DNA of 64,000 bases from Elysia chlorotica. Lineage: Eukaryota; Mollusca; Gastropoda; Plakobranchidae. Location: the NCBI GenBank assembly GCA_003991915.1, contig RQTK01000097.1, forward strand, positions 619,140 through 683,139, in the 5' to 3' direction. The position numbers and the translations under genes are program-made. Positions within the stretch are counted from its first letter, which is position 1, and each line of letters opens with the position of its first letter. Positions 27,941 through 54,023 of the stretch are shown here, piece by piece. Under the pieces are notes generated by a model, which saw nothing but the letters and a program-made list of their open reading frames with translations, was not told where the DNA came from and searched no databases.

Positions 27941-29653
27941 GTTGGAGCTATTTTTGTCTTTTAATTAAATTTCAATTTTATAGTCCGTTTCAATTTAAAC
28001 ATTTTTTTCCATTTATTTGATCCCACTAATGTTATTTAATTTGTTGACAACCTTTCTTTGACACAATAAACCTATAAAGTGCTTCATAGGCTGGCAATTT
28101 TATCGTATGCCCTGCAAAGCTCTTTTTTTTTCTTTTTAATTTGACCGGAACACTTATAAATAGACAATATATGAAACAATAGTGTTTTAAGGATAAAAAG
28201 CCTACTGTGTACTATTTATATATGTGTAAGCCTGCAATTTGTTTCTTTATTCTTCTTTTATAATCCTAAATCATTCTTGTATGCCTTTCAAGCATTTTTG
28301 TAATATAAAACACGAAGTTGTTAGGAAAATTGTAACCGCCTCCACATTATTTCTAATGACGCACGTTGAATAGGCCTGTTATTAAGTACTCCATGGTTGC
28401 TATGCGTTCAATAAGTCGCCTGGACTTATGTGTGCAGCATCTGTTCTTTTATTACCTATCCGTGCTGTATGCAAATAGATTAAAGTTTTCAATTACATAA
28501 TGATTATAATGACAATGGGTCTATTAAACCCAAACACAAAACCGACGAAGGCTTATCTAAACTTTAAATACATGTTGTCTTAAAAACAATTACTAACACG
28601 ACCTGGTGTCAGAAATAGTCCAGAGACTCCAGGCTTAATGAAAAAATGTACAAGCAGTGCTGTGGTAGTTATTGTGTTTAAAGATGTAGGAAACTCAGAG
28701 GACCTCTTTTTACTAAAGTTTAAAGAATGAATCTGCCTGACGCAAAATCATCATAAAGAAAATATATCACTATTCAATGCTCTCTGGTAAGTCTCTTGTA
28801 CTTAATATATTTATCTTTCGTGCTACCTTAAAATTCATAGAAAAAGACTGTTTAAAAAAAGGAAAAAGGATATTGTGAAAGCGTTCTTTACAGTAAACTT
28901 AAGGCTATGCGATCTTTACAGCGATATCTGATGACACAATCATGCACCTTAGCAATGCGGTTTTCTGAGCCTTATTGGCTCCATGAGTCTAGGATATATC
29001 TCTGATTGGACGGCGGTGCAGATTCTCCTACCCGCCGTCTCCGTTCCTCTAAGGGTGCTGTGCTGGCAAAGCCTTTATTGAGCGGCATCACAATACGCCA
29101 AAATGTTAATACGACTCTGCTCACAGGGATGGGATCGTTTTATCCCATGCCATGAATGGTAATGAGTGGGCAAGGACAGGGGACTCCCTCACAGAGCTCT
29201 GAACAAATAGACGGCGTCTTGTACGTGCTACGGACCTACCCGCTAGGGCGGCGGCTGGCTTTGAGAAAAGATATCAGTGAACCGCTGAACATACGTGGTC
29301 ACTCAACATACCATCTGCAAAGGCTGTTTATCCGATTGCTTGATAGGACTTGACCACCCGACCGCCAAATCTGGTGCTTCCATTACCTCAGAAGTCCTTG
29401 TAAAATGGACAGAAGCTTTCCATTCGCCCATCTTTTATTTACTATCTAGAAGGTGGCCTTTAAAATAATTAGGTAAAAAAAGTAACACACAAACAGACAA
29501 AAAGAAAAACGAAAACAAATAACAACACAAAGCAAAAATTAATATAAAATGTAAAAGACAAGAAAACCGTTGTTTCACGACAATGGGCACTAAAATAATA
29601 ATAACAGGTTTAAGATAAGTGTTTCCTAGTCTTATGCCGAGTGACAGTACATG
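27941..29653. other. Intergenic, nothing recognised
   Basis: AT-rich to about 28950, then a GC-richer patch (28960-29350) with ATTGG motifs at about 28974 and 29006. No gene was tied to it. Confidence 0.5.
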
Positions 29654-29846
<193 letters not shown>

Positions 29847-29896
29847 TTCATTAACAACAACAAAAGTTTAAAAAAAAAACAAATATTTATTTCCTT

Positions 29897-29949
29897 CTAT
29901 CTATCTGTCTATATATCTATCTATCTATTGATATTCATCTATCTATCTT
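29897..29949. repeat. (TATC)n imperfect microsatellite
   Basis: Short imperfect TATC/TCTA run. Confidence 0.85.
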
Positions 29950-30167
29950 ACACTATTAACTATCTTTCTGGCTCTCTTTTTATTTCTCAGTCCGTGTGCT
30001 TGCCTGATGGTCTCTCATTTTTTCACCTGCCTGGTGTACTAAAAAACCGAAAAAAAAAACTCTTGCTAAACAAAGCAAATCGCGATCATTGTGGCGCTAT
30101 GGTTCGTGCATCTGCTTCCAAAGCAGGAGGTCCGATTTCTGCTAAAGTAGACGTCAGTGTAAAAATG

Positions 30168-30802
30168 CCCACTCAGTGAATACCAAGTCTGACCCGTGTA
30201 CCACAGTGAATATTAAGTCCAACCCGTGTACCACAGTGAATACCAAGCCCAAACCGTGTACCACAGTGAATACCAGGTCCAACCCGTGTACCACAGTGAA
30301 TATTAAGTCCGACCTGCTTACCACAGTGAATACCAAGTCCAACCCGTGTACCACATTGAAGATTAAGTCCGACCCGTGTACCACAGTGAATACCAAGTCC
30401 GACCCGTGTACCACAGTGAATACCAAGCCCGACCCGTGTACCACAGTGAATACCAAGTCCGACCTGCTTACCACAGTGAATACCAAGTCCAACCCGTGTA
30501 CCACATTGAAGATTAAGTCCGACCCGTGTACCACAGTGAATACCAAGTCCAACCCGTGTACCACAGTGAATATCAAGTCCGACCTGCTTACCACAGTGAA
30601 TACCAAGTCCAACCCGTGTACCACAGTGAATACCAAGTCCGACCCGTGTACCACAGTGAATACCAAGTCCGACCCGTGTACCACAGTGAATACCAAGTCC
30701 GACCCGTGTACCACAGTGAATACCAAGTCCGACCCGTCTACCACAGTGGATACCAAGTCCGACCCGTGTACCACAGTTAATACCAAGCCCAACCCGTGTA
30801 CC
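30168..30802. repeat. 30-bp minisatellite, about 21 units
   Basis: The unit is TACCAAGTCCGACCCGTG plus TACCACAGTGAA, with units in exact 30-bp register to 30802. Variants (CCTGCTTACC; ACCACATTGAAGATT) recur as blocks at 30301, 30451 and 30571, showing block duplications of 150 and 120 bp. Since 30 is a multiple of three and the unit lacks stops in several frames, one plus frame (VNTKSDPCTT) and two minus frames (GSDLVFTVVH; GTRVGLGIHC) run open for more than 220 codons. The plus frame continues about 40 codons into unique GC-richer DNA ending at 30916. No family recognised; translation is unproven. Confidence 0.95.
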
Positions 30803-31091
30803 TTCCGTATCATCTTGCCCCGCAACCAGAGGGACTCGCACGATATAGAAACAGCTATCGCAGTCACGGTGAACTCCCGTTTACAGGGCGTCCCTTTCAG
30901 GGAGGTGAAGGGTTAAGTAAGTAGTGAACTTATTTTACATACTTCTATTTCCCGGCCCTCGAACGGACCGGTATATTTACAGTGGGAGCAAGTTAAATGC
31001 GATTGGTCAAGTCCCGCTTTCACACTTATTTTGCCCGTCCGCGATAATGACAGAAATCAAACGTTACCTTTGGTGTTCTCACTGTAGAGAG

Positions 31092-31093
<2 letters not shown>

Positions 31094-31160
<67 letters not shown>
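31094..31160. repeat. (GA)n microsatellite
   Basis: Pure GA run. Confidence 0.95.
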
Positions 31161-31165
<5 letters not shown>

Positions 31166-31546
31166 AGACAGACAAACATACAGACAGATTGACAGACAGA
31201 CAGAGAAAGAGAAAGAGAGATAGAGACAGAGAAAGAGACAGACAGACAGAGATAAAGAGAGACAAAGACAGACAGACAGACAGACAGAGAGAAAGAGAAA
31301 GAGAGATAGAGACAGAGAGACTTAGAAAGAGAATAAGAGATAAAACAGAGACAGAGGCAGACAGACAGATAGAAAGACAGAGATAAAGAGAGACAGAGAC
31401 AGAGAGAGATAGAAACAGAGACAGAAACAGAGACAGACAGACAGACAGAGATAAAGAGAGACAGAGACAGACAGACAGACAGACAGACAGAGATAAAGAG
31501 AGACAGAGACAGACAGACAGACAGACAGACAGAGATAAAGAGAGAC

Positions 31547-31579
<33 letters not shown>

Positions 31580-31612
31580 GATAAAGAGAGACAGAGACAG
31601 ACAGACAGACAG
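31161..31612. repeat. (GACA)n/(GAGA)n compound array
   Basis: About 450 bp of ACAG and GAGA units with a recurring higher-order block (GATAAAGAGAGACAGAGACA followed by ACAG units) at roughly 60-bp spacing. Overlapping Arg/Asp- and Leu/Ser/Cys-rich ORFs are artefacts. Confidence 0.93.
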
Positions 31613-33596
31613 AGGAAGCTCAGGACATTCAGGAGATGCCCATGTCAACGCTGATTGCTTTTCTTAATTGACTGTATTCAACCGACCCACTTCAGGCGGG
31701 AGTAGATCCAGTGAGAGAGAGTTCGATTTGTTTATTTACGGCTCTAATACCTTGTCATTTCGAGATTTTCAAGTGTTCTGACGTTCAACTACATATCACC
31801 TTTTGGCATATTTTAAGTCCTTAAACATTGGGATACAAGTTATAGATATAGATTTACTGCAATTATCATAGAATCAGAACAAGCTAGCATTTAATGAGTG
31901 TAATTTATAATAATATGCTATTCACCATCATAAATATATGAAAGTTATACACGGTAAGATATTGACGTTATTTTAGTTCTTACAAAGTAATTGAATTTAA
32001 TGACAGATGTATTCTATACTGTGCTTATCAGCTTTGGGGAATTACACATCTATGTAAATTATACCGATTTGTAAATTAGTGCGACATTAAGTTTGATAAA
32101 GCGTGGGTGTTAAAGCAAATTAATGAATCTTCCACCTTTTTTCCGCTTATCATTTTGCACAGTAAATTTGTCGGACCAAGCGTGTAGTCAACTGCATTTT
32201 TATTTTTGAAAATATAATTTTAATTGTTTTCACAATAGAGTGCATATTATGGGCATTGTGAATTTAATTGAAAGTATTTCCTGAAGACTGGAACATTTTT
32301 TTAAAACAACTCTATCCCTATATACATCAGTGTATTACTTTGTATCTGAAATACCGGTCTACAGTGACAACTCACAAGGCACTTCTGATTGAGCATCTAG
32401 GTTGTTTTAACGAGCAGCGTGCAGACAGTGATCAGGAAGAAAATAAGTTTAAATGAGAGGCGCACAGTCTATACTGTCCAGATTTCAGCACTATAAAGGC
32501 TTTGTGGCAAACTACGACGTATAAGTGTGTGGTTTGGTACAAAACCATATTTTTTAAACAAAATCATTAAAAAATTGAGCTCACACTGAATATGTATATT
32601 ATGTTGTGTATAGTCGATCCATTATTATTATTAATAAAAAATATCGCCGACCTTGCAATGCTACTAGATCAGATTTAAGGCTGTAAAACAACATACTTAG
32701 TCACCGAAATACATGTCAGTAATATTCGACATGGGCAGGTCTGGCCAGTTATTTGGTTTGTACGTTAGGAGGCCATGATCAAAACCGTAATTTTTATTTT
32801 AATCTTGAGTGAGGCAGGATCACTTGGCTCAGTATCAATCAGCAGATTACGAGGGTGAGCAAAATCGTGATTGGGAAAAGGAGTATTCACACAATGCTTT
32901 GGAAACACAAGAAGTAGTTTTTTGTTGTTTTGTATTGATGTTTTCTTTTGGGAAGGGGGGGGGGTCTCCCACTTTATATACCAAAAATACATTAAGAACA
33001 CGATTTCCGCTGGTTGCAAAAACCCAGCACATCAATGCACAATCTTTTATCGAACGTTAAGATCGAGGTGCTGATTCATTGAGCAATTTGTTTCCCAGTA
33101 ATCTGTTCCTCACTCACACTACTTTGATATGGATCCATTATTCTGACATAATAGCTTTCTTGACTTGCCGGACCCGCATTATTTCCGTACCGTATATTTT
33201 GTAAAAAAAACAAAACAAAAAAGGTACGTTAAATTATTGAAGTGTTTATTTAGATTTCGAATAGTTATTACCATCGTGTTTTATCCTAATTGTTGTAGTT
33301 AACATATAAACCACCAAACGATAATTTCGTGAATTAAAAGGAATCTGTATATGGATAAATTTGACTGGCTAAACATTTGTAAATTAAAATTCTGTTCGTG
33401 GCTTTAGCATACTTAAATAACTTCCGTGTGCATTTCCGTCTTGCTTTACCTTACCTTATTTAATGGATCCATTATTTTTTAAAGTTATCAACGTTAATAA
33501 TTCATAATTTAGTTTTCTCGTAGAAATGAGCCCAACTTTACTATTTCAGTGGGAAATCCTCAATTATGTGCTTCTTCTTTTTTGTTTAAATATCAG
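31613..33596. other. Region upstream of VMAT, no exon identified
   Basis: AT-rich. The VMAT reading frame is open up to a splice acceptor at 33595-33596, so at least one upstream exon should exist, but I could not pick it out here. A G-run lies near 32955. Confidence 0.5.
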
Positions 33597-46799
<13,203 letters not shown>

Positions 46800-47342
46800 C
46801 TGTCCTCACGCCTCCCTTGGACGCACCATGACAACGTTGCAAACGTTACATCTGTATACATCTGTATTATCGCTTATTCTATGATAGCAAGCTAAAAAGG
46901 GACACGGGGAGGAACACAAAAAATGGGATTTATGAAACATTTCTTGTAGCAATTTTCTGATATCCTCTACACATTCCCCTTTTTGACTTTTCGTTTGGAA
47001 AGAATTGAGACTCCTCCTTTCTATCTTGTAATATCCTTCTCATCCACTCTCCCAGTTACCCCGTCGCATCTAGTATCTGATACGCCTTTTCTTTTTTGTT
47101 GTCTTGCTGGCTCTCAATTTCTCTCTTTATCCATTTCTCCCTCCCTCTCTCCCCTCCCTCTATCTATCCATCTTTCACGCTCTCTGTCTCTGTCTCCCTT
47201 GCCTGTTTTTCTGTCTAAACACTCACACGTGATGTTACGTCAGTTTCCTATTTACACGTCATAGACTCTATCTCTTATCACTCATCTAGTTTATTTTTTA
47301 TTTTTAACAATGTCTTTTTCCCGTATCAGCCTGATTATACCC

Positions 47343-47478
47343 TAGGCTTTAATTTTCAGTTACAGTAAAAGTAGAACATTATCGGGGTTAAGTTCCTGTG
47401 TCTCTTCCTTCCCAAAATCAATTTAATTTTAACTAGAGCAAAGGAATTCCTTAAGCGAATGGAGCCTTTTCCACACCG
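47343..47478 (+). repeat. Permuted inverted repeat, first half (A-B)
   Basis: Segment A (47343-47400, starts TAGGCTTTAATTTTCAG) and segment B (47399-47478, ends CCTTTTCCACACCG). The reverse complement of A recurs exactly at 47641-47698 and that of B, with one mismatch, at 47699-47778. It lies 540-680 bases after the VMAT stop, possibly in its 3' UTR. Confidence 0.95.
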
Positions 47479-47640
47479 GGGGCGGACTCTTCATATTTTC
47501 GAACTTTTTTTCAGCCCGTATACGATTTATTGGGAAACAAAGAATTTGATTAAAGTTCTCAAGGAAATTTAAATGGAATGAAAGGTAATATTTAGGTATT
47601 GATGCATTATGGTTGATTGTTTATGATATTTCGATGACGA

Positions 47641-47778
47641 CACAGGAACTTAACCCCGATAATGTTCTACTTTTACTGTAACTGAAAATTAAAGCCTACG
47701 GTGTGGAAAAGGCTCCATTCGCTTAAGGAATTCCTTTGCTCTAGTTAAAATTAAATTGATTTTGGGAACGAAGAGACA
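47641..47778 (-). repeat. Permuted inverted repeat, second half (A'-B')
   Basis: Reverse complements of A then B, so the order is A-B-162 bp-A'-B'. A plain inverted repeat would read A-B ... B'-A'. The new junction (AAAGCCTA|CGGTGTGG) joins the outer ends of the first copy. Confidence 0.95.
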
Positions 47779-48929
47779 ACACATAATAACTTTGTAATGC
47801 ATTGAATATTCTAAACAAAAAAACCATCGCAGGTATAGGTGTTTCATTCAATCTTTGACCACCTCAGTTATGGAAAGGTTTAATTTCTCATGATTTCAAG
47901 GCGCGTGTCTATATGAGCTTTTTGTAAACGAGACTGCATGGATGTTATTTTACTTGCACGGATTAGCGAAAGTCGTGGGTCCACAAGGATAAAGTTTATA
48001 GCTATAAAATGATGTGTGAAAATGGGAATTTGTCCCAACATATGAATAATGTTTATGGGTTAAGTCATAATCATGTTTTAAAAGTTCATTCTGCAGATTT
48101 TTCTCTTTTGTAACCTTAGTTATAATTTTATAGAAGTTGATTTTGACCACAAACTTGCTCTTTTTGAAATCTCAATCTTGAAATTTGTCGTGTAAACCAT
48201 GCACATATACAATTGACATTATAATGCCCTGTTTGCCCATTAAATACATTCCTTCACTTTTTATGTTGTTTCCCCTTCTCATCAACATTTTATTACTGAA
48301 AACTCCAAGATCGTGTATTTTTATCAGCTCTATTTTAGTTCACTTTATATATTATGTTTCTTGTAATTTAGAATTAAAAATGCCTTTTATTTGATAAGAT
48401 TTTTTGTTACATCAAATGTACTCCGACTGAAGAGTTTGATTAAATGAGAAACAGTTCAAGATATCACATGTATTATTAAAAATAATAATTATGTATATAG
48501 ACGCAAAATATTGGTACGCTTCTTGTTGCTGTTCTCACTGACAAACCTCGTCGTGGTCAAAAGTATGATGATGCTAGACCTTAATACGGTGTGTAGAGCA
48601 TGTAGACAAAAATATCACCCTTATGACTGTGATAGGTGAATAATTAATATTACAATCTTGCAAGTATCATAACTAAATTGATGAAGTGTATTGTAACAAA
48701 ATGCTTAACTATTAAATGTGTACTTCAAGATGGCAATCGGTCTTCATCCCTATTTAAATGTTGTGAGCGTCTTGTAGAGAGTCATTTATTCTGGTTGTGT
48801 ATTCACTGCGAACTGAAGAATTCGACCCAGTCAATATTGGTGACAAAGAATAAAAATGACACCCTTCTCAAACTAGCAATGCCCCCAAAACATCAAAACT
48901 CAAATTTAGATGTCCTTTTCGTTTATCAA

Positions 48930-49200
48930 CATGGCAGAAACATGGAGAGAAGATGAGACAAATAATAAACCGACAGGGGAAAACCTAATGAAAGATCTAT
49001 CAGAACATATTTCTTGCTTTGAAAACCAGAAAAGAAAACACTGGATTACAATAAATTGACTGCGAACCAGACACGAGTGAACACTATCTAATATGCAATA
49101 ATGGCAACTCAGGAAATCACCCATGTGTACTCGATGTAATGGAAGTCATGAGACAACTGACCATCCCTCACAGCCTCCCTACAAAACTTGATGGAGGATA
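48930..49200 (+). pseudogene. Possible degraded retroelement fragment
   Basis: Frames with stops read MCTRCNGSHETTDH (about 49120-49160), a Cys-Cys-His pattern like the end of some non-LTR retrotransposon polyproteins, preceded by LTANQTRVNT-like text. Too short and broken for a firm call. Confidence 0.2.
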
Positions 49201-49536
49201 TGACACAGTTGAGGCTGGCGGGGACAGACTAACATCTTGGATTCGCGGCCTAAATGTAGAGGTGTAGCCATGCCATACTACTACCACATTGAACTTTTTG
49301 AAGCGTGCATGGGGCGTCATGAGTAGAAAGAAGGCCAATACATATTTCTCTAAAATGAAGAGGCACTGATATGCGGCACGCAACTAACTAAAACACAAAA
49401 GAACAGTTTCACAATCATTAACTATAGCTTATATTAGATTTCATTATAAGAAAGAAACTCAGATAATTCTTTATCCTTTTTTTTGTATCTATTACTTCCG
49501 CGTTTCTGTTTTATAATCAGTGCTAACTAGAAAATA

Positions 49537-49625
49537 TGTATTACAACAACAATAATTAAAACAACATTAACAGCAACAATAAAAACAACAACAACAACAA
49601 CAACACAACAACAAAAGCACAAAAC
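49537..49625. repeat. (CAA)n imperfect microsatellite
   Basis: ACA/CAA-rich run with interruptions. Confidence 0.85.
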
Positions 49626-51730
49626 AACATGGACAGAAAACTTTATTCTGCACTTTCAAATAACATCGCAATTGAAAGCTTTACCATTTGGGAGTACAAC
49701 TAGCATTGCACGTTCAATATCTATGCTTCTAAAAAAAGTTAGTTAAACTTTCTGCCGATTTTCATAATGTCATGTTCGTTTTTATTAGACTTGTAAAAGA
49801 ATGATGATACTTAGTTGTAAGCCGTTCCTGAAAAACAAACTTAACCCTTCACACTCACAACCCTACATCACGTTTGATGCACACAGCTAAGTTGATGTTC
49901 GTACAACATAGCACAGTTATCTTATTTCATAAGTGTTTGTCTTCAACAAAGCAGAGTAGAAGATGGTGGATTATTAATCAAAGAACAACGAATAATTGCC
50001 ATACCTTTATAAACAATAAAAGAGCTATAACCCACTCAAAAATTTCAGAAAACTTCCAAAACGCCGCAAGCAGATAAAAAAAGGAATAAGCTTCGGCAGA
50101 AAACACTGTCATTCGAATCAGTACTCGTGATATAATTCAAGGATACGTTTCCTCAAAAATTAAAATGAAATCCAGCATGATGAAGCGAAATCGTTTAAAT
50201 ATAAAAAGAATCAAAGCAAAATATATGTATTTGATTTTTCCAAAGTCGTCATTGTGTTCATTGTGCCATACCGATTCGGAGTTGGCGTGCCATTATGTTT
50301 TCATGTCAAAAGATCTTCCGCCAGTCTGTGGTTCACATAAAGCTGGGTCACTGTCCACTGTTTATGTGTCCGTACCACTTACCTTCTGGGCCTGCCTTTC
50401 CCTCTTCTTCCCTCCATTCTGCCTATTAGGATTGTTTTATCGAGGCTGATATGCCTTTCTATGTGGCAAAAAAGAAAGTTTGTGGTGTCGAATACTTTCC
50501 AAGAGTTCTCTTTTAACACCGAGTATTCTCGTCCTCTTCGTTTGTTATTCTGTTTTTGGAGATTATCCTTGCTAGTCGTCGGAAAACCCACATCTCGAAA
50601 GCTTCTAGTTTCCTAACTGATTCTTTGTAAAGAGTCTTAAGGAAAATACACAAAGTTTAATGCTTTTAGACTAGGATCTCTTGAAATTTCTTTTAACATT
50701 AATACGTCCTTTATTTTCATTAAGAAAGAGTGATGGGCAGAGATAAAAGTATTGCTTTTTCAATTTTTGTAATTTTGGACGTTGAGTTTTATTTTGCTAG
50801 ATATTTCAAGTAAAGGAAAATGAAATGTATCAACTTTATAAACATAAATGCATTACCGGAATGCCGGGGTCGCAGTGATTAGGTATCACTAATCATTTAT
50901 CGAATTTCACAGAGGAAAACGTAAAGCTTAACACTAAGCAATGAAAAATATAGTAAGTTACTACATTCTCCCCTCCAAAACAACTTTACGAAGCTTATTG
51001 TTTCCAAGAGTTTTAGTAGTGGAGAGTAACATACACAAAATTTAAATTGAGAAATATTCTACGACCACAGTAAAATCCCTAAAAGCATTAAACATGAGGC
51101 TTACAGTAAAGTGCAGGCTTTTCAAATTTCTTATCTTACACACATTCTAATAGTCTCTGTCGTGTTGAAGCGTGTGTAGTCAGTTGGGCGGTGTTGCTTT
51201 ACATGGCGGTGAAACACAAGCTCAAGACATCATGGTTTTCATAAACGGCTACAGGAGCGTCGCAATAGCTCTTATCGTTCCTGCGATCATCACAACGCTT
51301 ATGTAAGAACCAATATTTATGTCCTTGTCCTAGGTTTCCTCTTACATAGTAGTTGTTTAAAATAGTTTTATTACAATACATATTCTTAGTTTAAATATAG
51401 AAAAAGTGGAGATAAATAATAGCTATTTTCAAAAATGTGTTTAGTCTATGGGTTGCTGATAATTTTCTCGTAAAATATATTCATCAACACAATAATTGGT
51501 TATTTGCTTAGTTTATTTTCTTTGACGAAACAAAATATGTTTCAAAACGCCAGCAAAGCCTCTTTAATTATTGTGACACCTACATGTTTGTAGCTTGTTG
51601 ATTTTATTTCTTGTGATGCATTTTTTTTTCTAATAATTGGAATGATTGTTATCCTCCTATTCTTTTTGTTTCTCTAAACTTTATTCTACATTTACTTGTT
51701 TTCTGTTCTATTTATATTGTTGTATTGTTT

Positions 51731-51897
51731 TTCTCCTTCTCCTTCTTCTTCTTTTTCTTCTTCTTCTTCTTCTTCTTCTTCTTCTTCTTCTTCTTCTTCT
51801 TCTTCTTCTTCTTCTTCTTCTTCTTCTTCTTCTTCTTCTTCTTCTTCTTCTTCTTCTTCTTCTTCTTCTTCTTCTTCTTCTTCTTTTTCTTCTTCCT
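51731..51897. repeat. (CTT)n microsatellite
   Basis: About 165 bp of CTT. It runs directly into the head of the next SINE and appears to have replaced its first bases. Confidence 0.97.
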
Positions 51898-52135
51898 CGG
51901 GTAGAACATCGGTTTCCGAGGAAATACGTGGTTCGAATCCAACTTGGCGACTTGGTCCCCTACTGGTCAGGTCGATGCCAGCATAATGTGACCGGCTGAG
52001 ACAGAGTCATGGTATTCCCTCGCTGTCTCTGTGTGGCAGAACGTAAACTTGTCAAACGCTAGTTTTGGAGCACGTCCACAATATAGTCTAAATAGTGGAG
52101 ACGTTGTACATCAAACAGTAATTAACAAACAAACT
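51898..52135 (+). repeat. tRNA-derived SINE, 5' end lost to CTT array
   Basis: Head with B box (GTGGTTCGAATCCAAC), core (CCGGCTGAGACAGAGTCATG, GTCAAACGCTAGTTTTGG, CCACAATATAGTC) and a tail ending in AACAAACAAAC. It ends about 125 bp before the first visible EF-hand exon. Confidence 0.85.
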
Positions 52136-52259
52136 TTCTTTTGATTCTTTTTCTTTATCTTATTGAGACTCATTTTCATGTTAGTGATCTTAATCTTTTT
52201 CTCTCCATTGGCTTATCTTTTCTGTTCCCTCTCCCATATTCAACAACAAAACGAATCAG

Positions 52260-52579
52260 GCATATCTCTGAAGGAGTGGATGTGAATGCTCCGCTAGATC
52301 TCTTCCATCTGGGAGACAAAGACAACAACAGTGCTCTTTCGATGGATGAATGTAGCAAAATGTGGCTCACACTTGACGTGGACGGTAAGAGGACATAGTT
52401 GGTAGATCTTTCCCTTGACAGGATTACAATGGGGAAAAAAAGCTAAGTTAACCTAACATTAGATATACCGCTATTCCTATATATAGAAGGGAGCATACAC
52501 ATATTGGTATATGGAGAGATAGATGGTGAAAGGAGGGAATATATAGAGATATAGAGAAAGGGGAGAGATAAAGATAGAT

Positions 52580-52633
<54 letters not shown>

Positions 52634-53949
52634 AGGGAGAGGGAGAGATGTAGAAGGCTCATCTCTTTTTGTTGTTGTTAATTTTCAGAAGTAACCAGCT
52701 CAACGTTTCAAGATCAGTATGTGATTGCATTAGTTCTGCTTTCTAATTTCTTATGAGCATAGTAATGTTAACAAAGAATACACTTTTTAGAACGTGAACA
52801 TGTCTAACTGCATGGACAAACTAGACTCATAAGACATTTGGACAATACTACAGAGCTCAATAATAATCTTTATAAAAAAATAACTAAACTGAAATTGTAA
52901 CTCGATAAAGTATTATTTCCAATCTAACCGAAATCGGCAATACATTTTACACATCAATTTAAAAAATGGATAAAGTTTAACGTTTCATGATCAGCATTGA
53001 GAAAGGAATCAATATAAGCGCAATCGTGATTCTAATTTTCAAAATTTATAAAAAAAAACCAACATTGTAATAAAATCTGTACCATTATCATCGAATGTAA
53101 TTCATGAACACAAAGACATTTATATTATGATTATTGAATACAATTACCACTCGAAATTTCAGGAGATGATGCGATTGGGAAGATAGAGTTTATCTTTAAG
53201 TGGACCTTCGCTAATTTCCCCGATTCTGAACGAGCCCCACTCTTCCTCCGGCTTGTGGATAACGATTTTGACGGCCTCGTTAGCATGGAAGAAATTGGCA
53301 AACTTTGTCGCTTCTTTGATGATGACGGTGAGTTACAAAAGCTATTGCTCATCCGTAATTGACATTAGACAGTGACGATCAACTGCAAACAGGTATAGCA
53401 TTTTAATAGTTACTCCCTTTATCAAAATCCATAGCCGATCTGTATTTGACGTTAAACGGTGACGGTGAGTTACAAAATCCATAGCCAATCTGTATTTGAC
53501 TTTTGGGTGAGTTACAAAATCCATAGCCAATCTGTATTTGACGTTAAACGGTGACGGTGAGTTACAAAATCCATAGCCAATCTGTATTTGACGTTAAGAC
53601 GGTGACAGCTGAGTTACAAAATCCATAGCCAATCTGTATTTGACGTTAAACGGTGACGGTGAGTTACAAAATCCATAGCCAATCTGTATTTGACGTTAGA
53701 CGGTGACGTTGAGCTGCACACAGATACAGCATTTTAATAGTTACTCCCTTTATCATAGTCATCCGTCATTTTTTTAAATTATGAAAATTTTTATTGCTAT
53801 CCCTTTTCTTTCCCTTCTCAAAATTCCCTTCTCATCGTCATCTTCTTCATCATCATCATTTTCATTTTCATTATCATCGTCATGATCATGATCATCATCA
53901 TCATCATCATCATTCATCATCATCATCATTCATTCATCATCATTCATCA

Positions 53950-54023
<74 letters not shown>

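Larger units (their letters stand above)
46800..52259. other. Intergenic between VMAT and EF-hand gene
   Basis: Begins with the presumed VMAT 3' UTR; no canonical AATAAA was seen close to the stop. It holds a CT-rich patch (about 47120-47215), the permuted inverted repeat (47343-47778), a possible retroelement remnant (48930-49200), CAA and CTT arrays and a SINE. The missing 5' exon(s) of the EF-hand gene may lie here but were not identified. Confidence 0.5.
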
